A DNA stretch of 7,102 nt, taken from JALQXV01 sp964540445 (lineage in GTDB: Bacteria; Patescibacteriota; Saccharimonadia; Saccharimonadales; 2-12-FULL-41-12). Position 1 is the first letter of the stretch; each line of letters opens with the position of its first letter. The stretch spans positions 1 through 7,102 of the forward strand of contig CAZIMF010000048.1 in the NCBI GenBank assembly GCA_964540445.1. The letters run 5' to 3'. The position numbers and the translations under genes were made by a program. Below, piece by piece: positions 4,752 to 7,102 of this stretch. The notes beneath the pieces are model-generated. The model did no database searches, was not told the origin of the DNA, and saw only the letters and a list, made by a program, of their open reading frames with translations.

Positions 4752-6740
4752 ATGGGACGATCAGTTATTTTAGGTAACGGCCGCTTAACAGTCGGGCTCA
4801 ATGAGCGGGGTATGGTTCACGATTTTTACTATCCATACGTCGGGCTAGATAATTTAACGACCGCGCGTAGTGTGCATCATAAAATCGGTATCTGGGTAGA
4901 CGGTAATTTTTCTTGGGCTGACGACGAGGGTTGGGTATCAGAAGTAACATTGGCTCCCGACGCCCTTGTTAGCGAAGTTACTCTTACGCACGCAGGCTTA
5001 CAAATTATGTTAAAACTTATCGACTTTGTTGATTATGAAGTAGACGCTTTCTGCCGCATTATCACGGTACATAACGACGGCGAAGAACATCGATCGGTAC
5101 GCTTATTTATGCATCAGGTTTTTGAAATATCCCGCGCCGGGCGGGCAGACACTGCGTTGTATGTGCCTGATGATCAACAGCATTACATCCTTGATTACAA
5201 GGGTCGTTGTGTGTTGCTCGTATCTGGCAAGCATCATAGCGGCGACTCATTTGATCAGTACGCAGTTGGTAATTATGGTATCGAGGGTAAGCAAGGCACC
5301 TTTAAGGATGCTGAGGATGGGGAACTCTCTGGTCACTTGGTTGAGCATGGTGGTGTTGATTCAGTAATTCGATTTTCTCTTGAACTTGAGCCGCATTGCA
5401 GTCAGCCTATCGATTATTGGGTAGTTGCTTCTGATACACAGTATAACGGAGAGATTATTCACAATCAGTTGCAAAAAGGCTTAGTTAGCCGGCTAGAAGA
5501 TAACAAGCGGTATTGGGAGCGATGGCTCAGCACTGGCGCTAAGCGGCTTGAACACGTTTCACCGGAGTACCGAGACATGGTTAATAAGTCCTTGATGGTT
5601 ATCAAGGCGCATACCGATGATCGTGGCGGAATAATCGCCTCTTGTGACAGCAGTATTTATAACTATGGCCGCGACTATTATAGTTATGTCTGGCCACGTG
5701 ATGGGGCCTATGCAATTTGGCCGCTCATCCGGCTTGGCTACACAGAGGAACCGAAAGCATACTTCCGTTTCTGCAAGGATATACTCACTGACTCTGGTTA
5801 CTTGATGCACAAGTACCAACCAGACCGAGCAATCGGCAGCACGTGGCATCCGTTAGTGCACAATAACCATAAAGAGCTTGCCATCCAAGAAGACGAAACG
5901 GCAATCATTGTTGTTATGCTGGGCGAATACCATCACGACAGCCAGGATGATGACTTTACTAAAGAAATGTACAGCAGTTTTGTTGTGCCAGCTGCAAACT
6001 TTTTGTGTAGTTTTATTGATGAGGCTACCGGTCTTCCCCACGCTAGCTATGATCTATGGGAAGAACGTTTTTTATGCTCAACCTACACCACTGCAACGGT
6101 TTACCGAGCATTGTTAGTGGCAGCTGATTTTGCTGACAAGTTTGGTTCACCAGATCAGGCTACGTCTTGGCGGGATGCTGCAATTAGCCTACTTGCCCGC
6201 AGGCAAACCTTTGTGAACCCAGACCGAGCCGGCTATCGTAAGGGCTTTTTACTTACTGCTGATGGGTCGCTTGAGTTTAATAACACACTCGATGTATCAA
6301 GTTTGTACGGAGTAATTACGTTTGGTTATTATCACGATCAAGACAAAGAAGAAATTCAGGGTGCACTGCGTGAGATTGAACAAACACTTCACAATAAAAC
6401 TCCTGCCGGTGGTAGCCCACGTTATGAACATGACAATTACTTCAAAGTCTCGGATGCTTACTTAGGCAACCCGTGGGTGATAACCACGTTATGGCTGGCT
6501 CAATTTTATGTACGGTATCGTCGATTTGACGAGGCTCAGGAAATCCTTAGATGGGTTAACGCAAAGGCCTTGCAAAGCGGTATGCTTTCGGAGCAAATTA
6601 ATCCTGATTCCGGCGCAGCATTATCGGTTACGCCACTAGTATGGAGTCACGCGGAATACATAAATACCGTTTTAGACATTTCGCATATTCAAGAGCACAG
6701 TAGTGCTGATGCACCAACTGAAATTAAAAACGAGCAGTAA
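4752..6740 (+). CDS. GH15 family glucoamylase-like glycoside hydrolase
   Basis: A 662-residue inverting exo-hydrolase, expected to release glucose from non-reducing ends of alpha-glucans or short alpha-glucosides. Residues about 1-260 form the N-terminal beta-sandwich domain of prokaryotic GH15 proteins (starting with GNGRLTVGL). Residues about 270-640 form the alpha/alpha barrel: YVWPRDGAY (312-320) in the substrate pocket, the general-acid region AIQEDETA (377-384, E382), SYDLWEER (432-439), and the general base in GMLSEQINP (610-618, E614). The catalytic pair and the domain order are intact, and the length is normal for bacterial/archaeal GH15 (about 600-680). No signal peptide is seen, so it is probably cytoplasmic, unlike secreted fungal glucoamylases. 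The last ~20 residues are polar and likely disordered. It starts immediately after the GH57 stop. Substrate could also be trehalose or another alpha-glucoside, since GH15 includes trehalases. Confidence 0.94.
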   Translation: MGRSVILGNGRLTVGLNERGMVHDFYYPYVGLDNLTTARSVHHKIGIWVDGNFSWADDEGWVSEVTLAPDALVSEVTLTHAGLQIMLKLIDFVDYEVDAFCRIITVHNDGEEHRSVRLFMHQVFEISRAGRADTALYVPDDQQHYILDYKGRCVLLVSGKHHSGDSFDQYAVGNYGIEGKQGTFKDAEDGELSGHLVEHGGVDSVIRFSLELEPHCSQPIDYWVVASDTQYNGEIIHNQLQKGLVSRLEDNKRYWERWLSTGAKRLEHVSPEYRDMVNKSLMVIKAHTDDRGGIIASCDSSIYNYGRDYYSYVWPRDGAYAIWPLIRLGYTEEPKAYFRFCKDILTDSGYLMHKYQPDRAIGSTWHPLVHNNHKELAIQEDETAIIVVMLGEYHHDSQDDDFTKEMYSSFVVPAANFLCSFIDEATGLPHASYDLWEERFLCSTYTTATVYRALLVAADFADKFGSPDQATSWRDAAISLLARRQTFVNPDRAGYRKGFLLTADGSLEFNNTLDVSSLYGVITFGYYHDQDKEEIQGALREIEQTLHNKTPAGGSPRYEHDNYFKVSDAYLGNPWVITTLWLAQFYVRYRRFDEAQEILRWVNAKALQSGMLSEQINPDSGAALSVTPLVWSHAEYINTVLDISHIQEHSSADAPTEIKNEQ

Positions 6741-6754
6741 AAACTGTTCGTTTT
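6727..6754. terminator. Hairpin terminator spanning the GH15 stop, possibly bidirectional
   Basis: AAAACGAGCAG (6727-6737) pairs with CTGTTCGTTTT (6744-6754) over 11 base pairs with one G-U pair, around the loop TAAAAA that contains the GH15 TAA stop. On the + strand it ends in TTTT. On the - strand the same hairpin ends in TTTTT and could stop transcription from rpmG, whose stop codon is only 44 bases away. The convergent gene arrangement fits a shared terminator. Confidence 0.75.
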
Positions 6755-6784
6755 GTGCCACATTGGCAACTTGCAAACAATTAG

Positions 6785-6991
6785 CTATTTTTTGCGCGGC
6801 TTAACAACGTTTTTACCAAGGTTTTTCTTGGTCTCAACGTATAAGGTGTGCTTTCGCACCAGCGGGTTATACTTACGCAGCTCTAATTTATCAGGGGTAT
6901 TCTGAGTGTTCTTGGTTGTGTAGTATGTTCGGTGGCCAGTTTCAACGCAAACTAAACCAACCAATTTTCGCTTTTCAGTCTTCTTTGCCAT
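6785..6991 (-). CDS. rpmG: 50S ribosomal protein L33
   Basis: A 68-residue small basic protein of the large ribosomal subunit. The match is clear from the run TYYTTKNTQNTPDKLELRKY (22-41) and VRKHTLYVETK (44-54), the conserved body of L33. It has a single cysteine (C15) and lacks the two CxxC pairs of zinc-binding L33, so it is the zinc-independent form. It is longer than E. coli L33 (55 residues) because of a lysine/arginine-rich C-terminal tail (about 57-68). The ATG is preceded by AGGA (6996-6999) with a short 4-base spacer. It lies 48 bases downstream of tRNA-Thr on the same strand, and the two may share a transcript that is processed; tRNA genes near rpmG are common in bacteria. Confidence 0.95.
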   Translation of the reverse strand: MAKKTEKRKLVGLVCVETGHRTYYTTKNTQNTPDKLELRKYNPLVRKHTLYVETKKNLGKNVVKPRKK

Positions 6992-7039
6992 ATTTTCCTA
7001 TTATATCAATTTTCGTCACTGCTGTAAATATAAATAATG

Positions 7040-7102
7040 TGGAGCCACCTGTGAGATTTGAACTCACGACCCCATCCTTACCATGGATCTGCTCTACCCC
7101 TG
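7040..7102 (-). tRNA. tRNA-Thr (anticodon GGT), 5' end beyond the window
   Basis: Decodes ACC/ACU. On the minus strand the visible part contains the D-stem 3' strand GAGC (7094-7091), anticodon loop ATGGTAA (7084-7078) with anticodon GGT, variable region GGGTC, T-stem GTGAG/CTCAC with loop TTCAAAT (7067-7051), the 3' acceptor strand AGGTGGC (7050-7044), discriminator T7043 and encoded CCA (7042-7040). The 5' acceptor strand is predicted to be GCCACCT just past the window. The U73 discriminator differs from the A73 usual in bacterial tRNA-Thr, and the outermost anticodon-stem pair is G-G (7089/7073). Confidence 0.93.

Noticed and set aside
1..7102. CRISPR array, insertion sequence, toxin-antitoxin or defence system
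   Set aside because: No regularly spaced repeats, transposase motifs or paired small toxin/antitoxin genes are visible on either strand.

Overview
The window looks like a piece of a small-genome bacterial chromosome, most probably Candidatus Saccharibacteria (TM7) or a related Patescibacteria/CPR lineage. This is inferred from three things: the style of the SemiSWEET-type protein with a His/Arg-rich N-terminus, a DUF3137-like two-helix membrane protein, and the moderate-to-low GC content with few strong Shine-Dalgarno sites. There is no rRNA or other marker here to prove it. TGA is used as a stop (end of the glycosyltransferase gene) and the tRNA-Trp reads UGG, so the standard bacterial code fits and the UGA=Gly code of Gracilibacteria/Absconditabacteria does not.

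Layout. At the left edge is a complete tRNA-Trp(CCA) with encoded CCA (33-107, +). Positions 108-861 hold no convincing intact gene, only two short same-frame coding-like stretches interrupted by stops, plus a 16-bp palindrome. Then come two divergent genes around a shared promoter region: a DUF3137-like membrane protein (862-1671, -) and a PQ-loop/SemiSWEET-type three-helix protein (1772-2113, +). A 224-bp gap follows, carrying an inverted repeat, an imperfect direct repeat and a good sigma70-type promoter.

The core of the window is a tight three-gene operon on the + strand (2338-6740): a GT-B glycosyltransferase of the glycogen-synthase-like type, a GH57 alpha-amylase/glucanotransferase-like enzyme and a GH15 glucoamylase-like enzyme. 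The first two overlap by ATGA and the last two abut (TAA immediately followed by ATG). No secretion signals are visible, so all three probably act in the cytoplasm on an alpha-glucan (glycogen, maltodextrin or a related oligosaccharide), one enzyme building and two degrading or remodelling. The same set of families (GT, GH57, GH15) is known clustered in Methanocaldococcus jannaschii (MJ1606, MJ1610, MJ1611) and in some other prokaryotes. A terminator hairpin that swallows the GH15 stop codon ends the operon.

The right edge runs in the opposite direction: ribosomal protein L33 (rpmG, 6785-6991, -), preceded by a tRNA-Thr(GGT) whose 5' end lies beyond the window.

I found no CRISPR array, insertion sequence, toxin-antitoxin pair or clear defence system. 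The most interesting points are the compact glucan operon with its coupling signals, the nearby sugar-transporter-like gene, and a short copy of the tRNA-Trp 3' end 2 kb downstream that might mark an old integration boundary.
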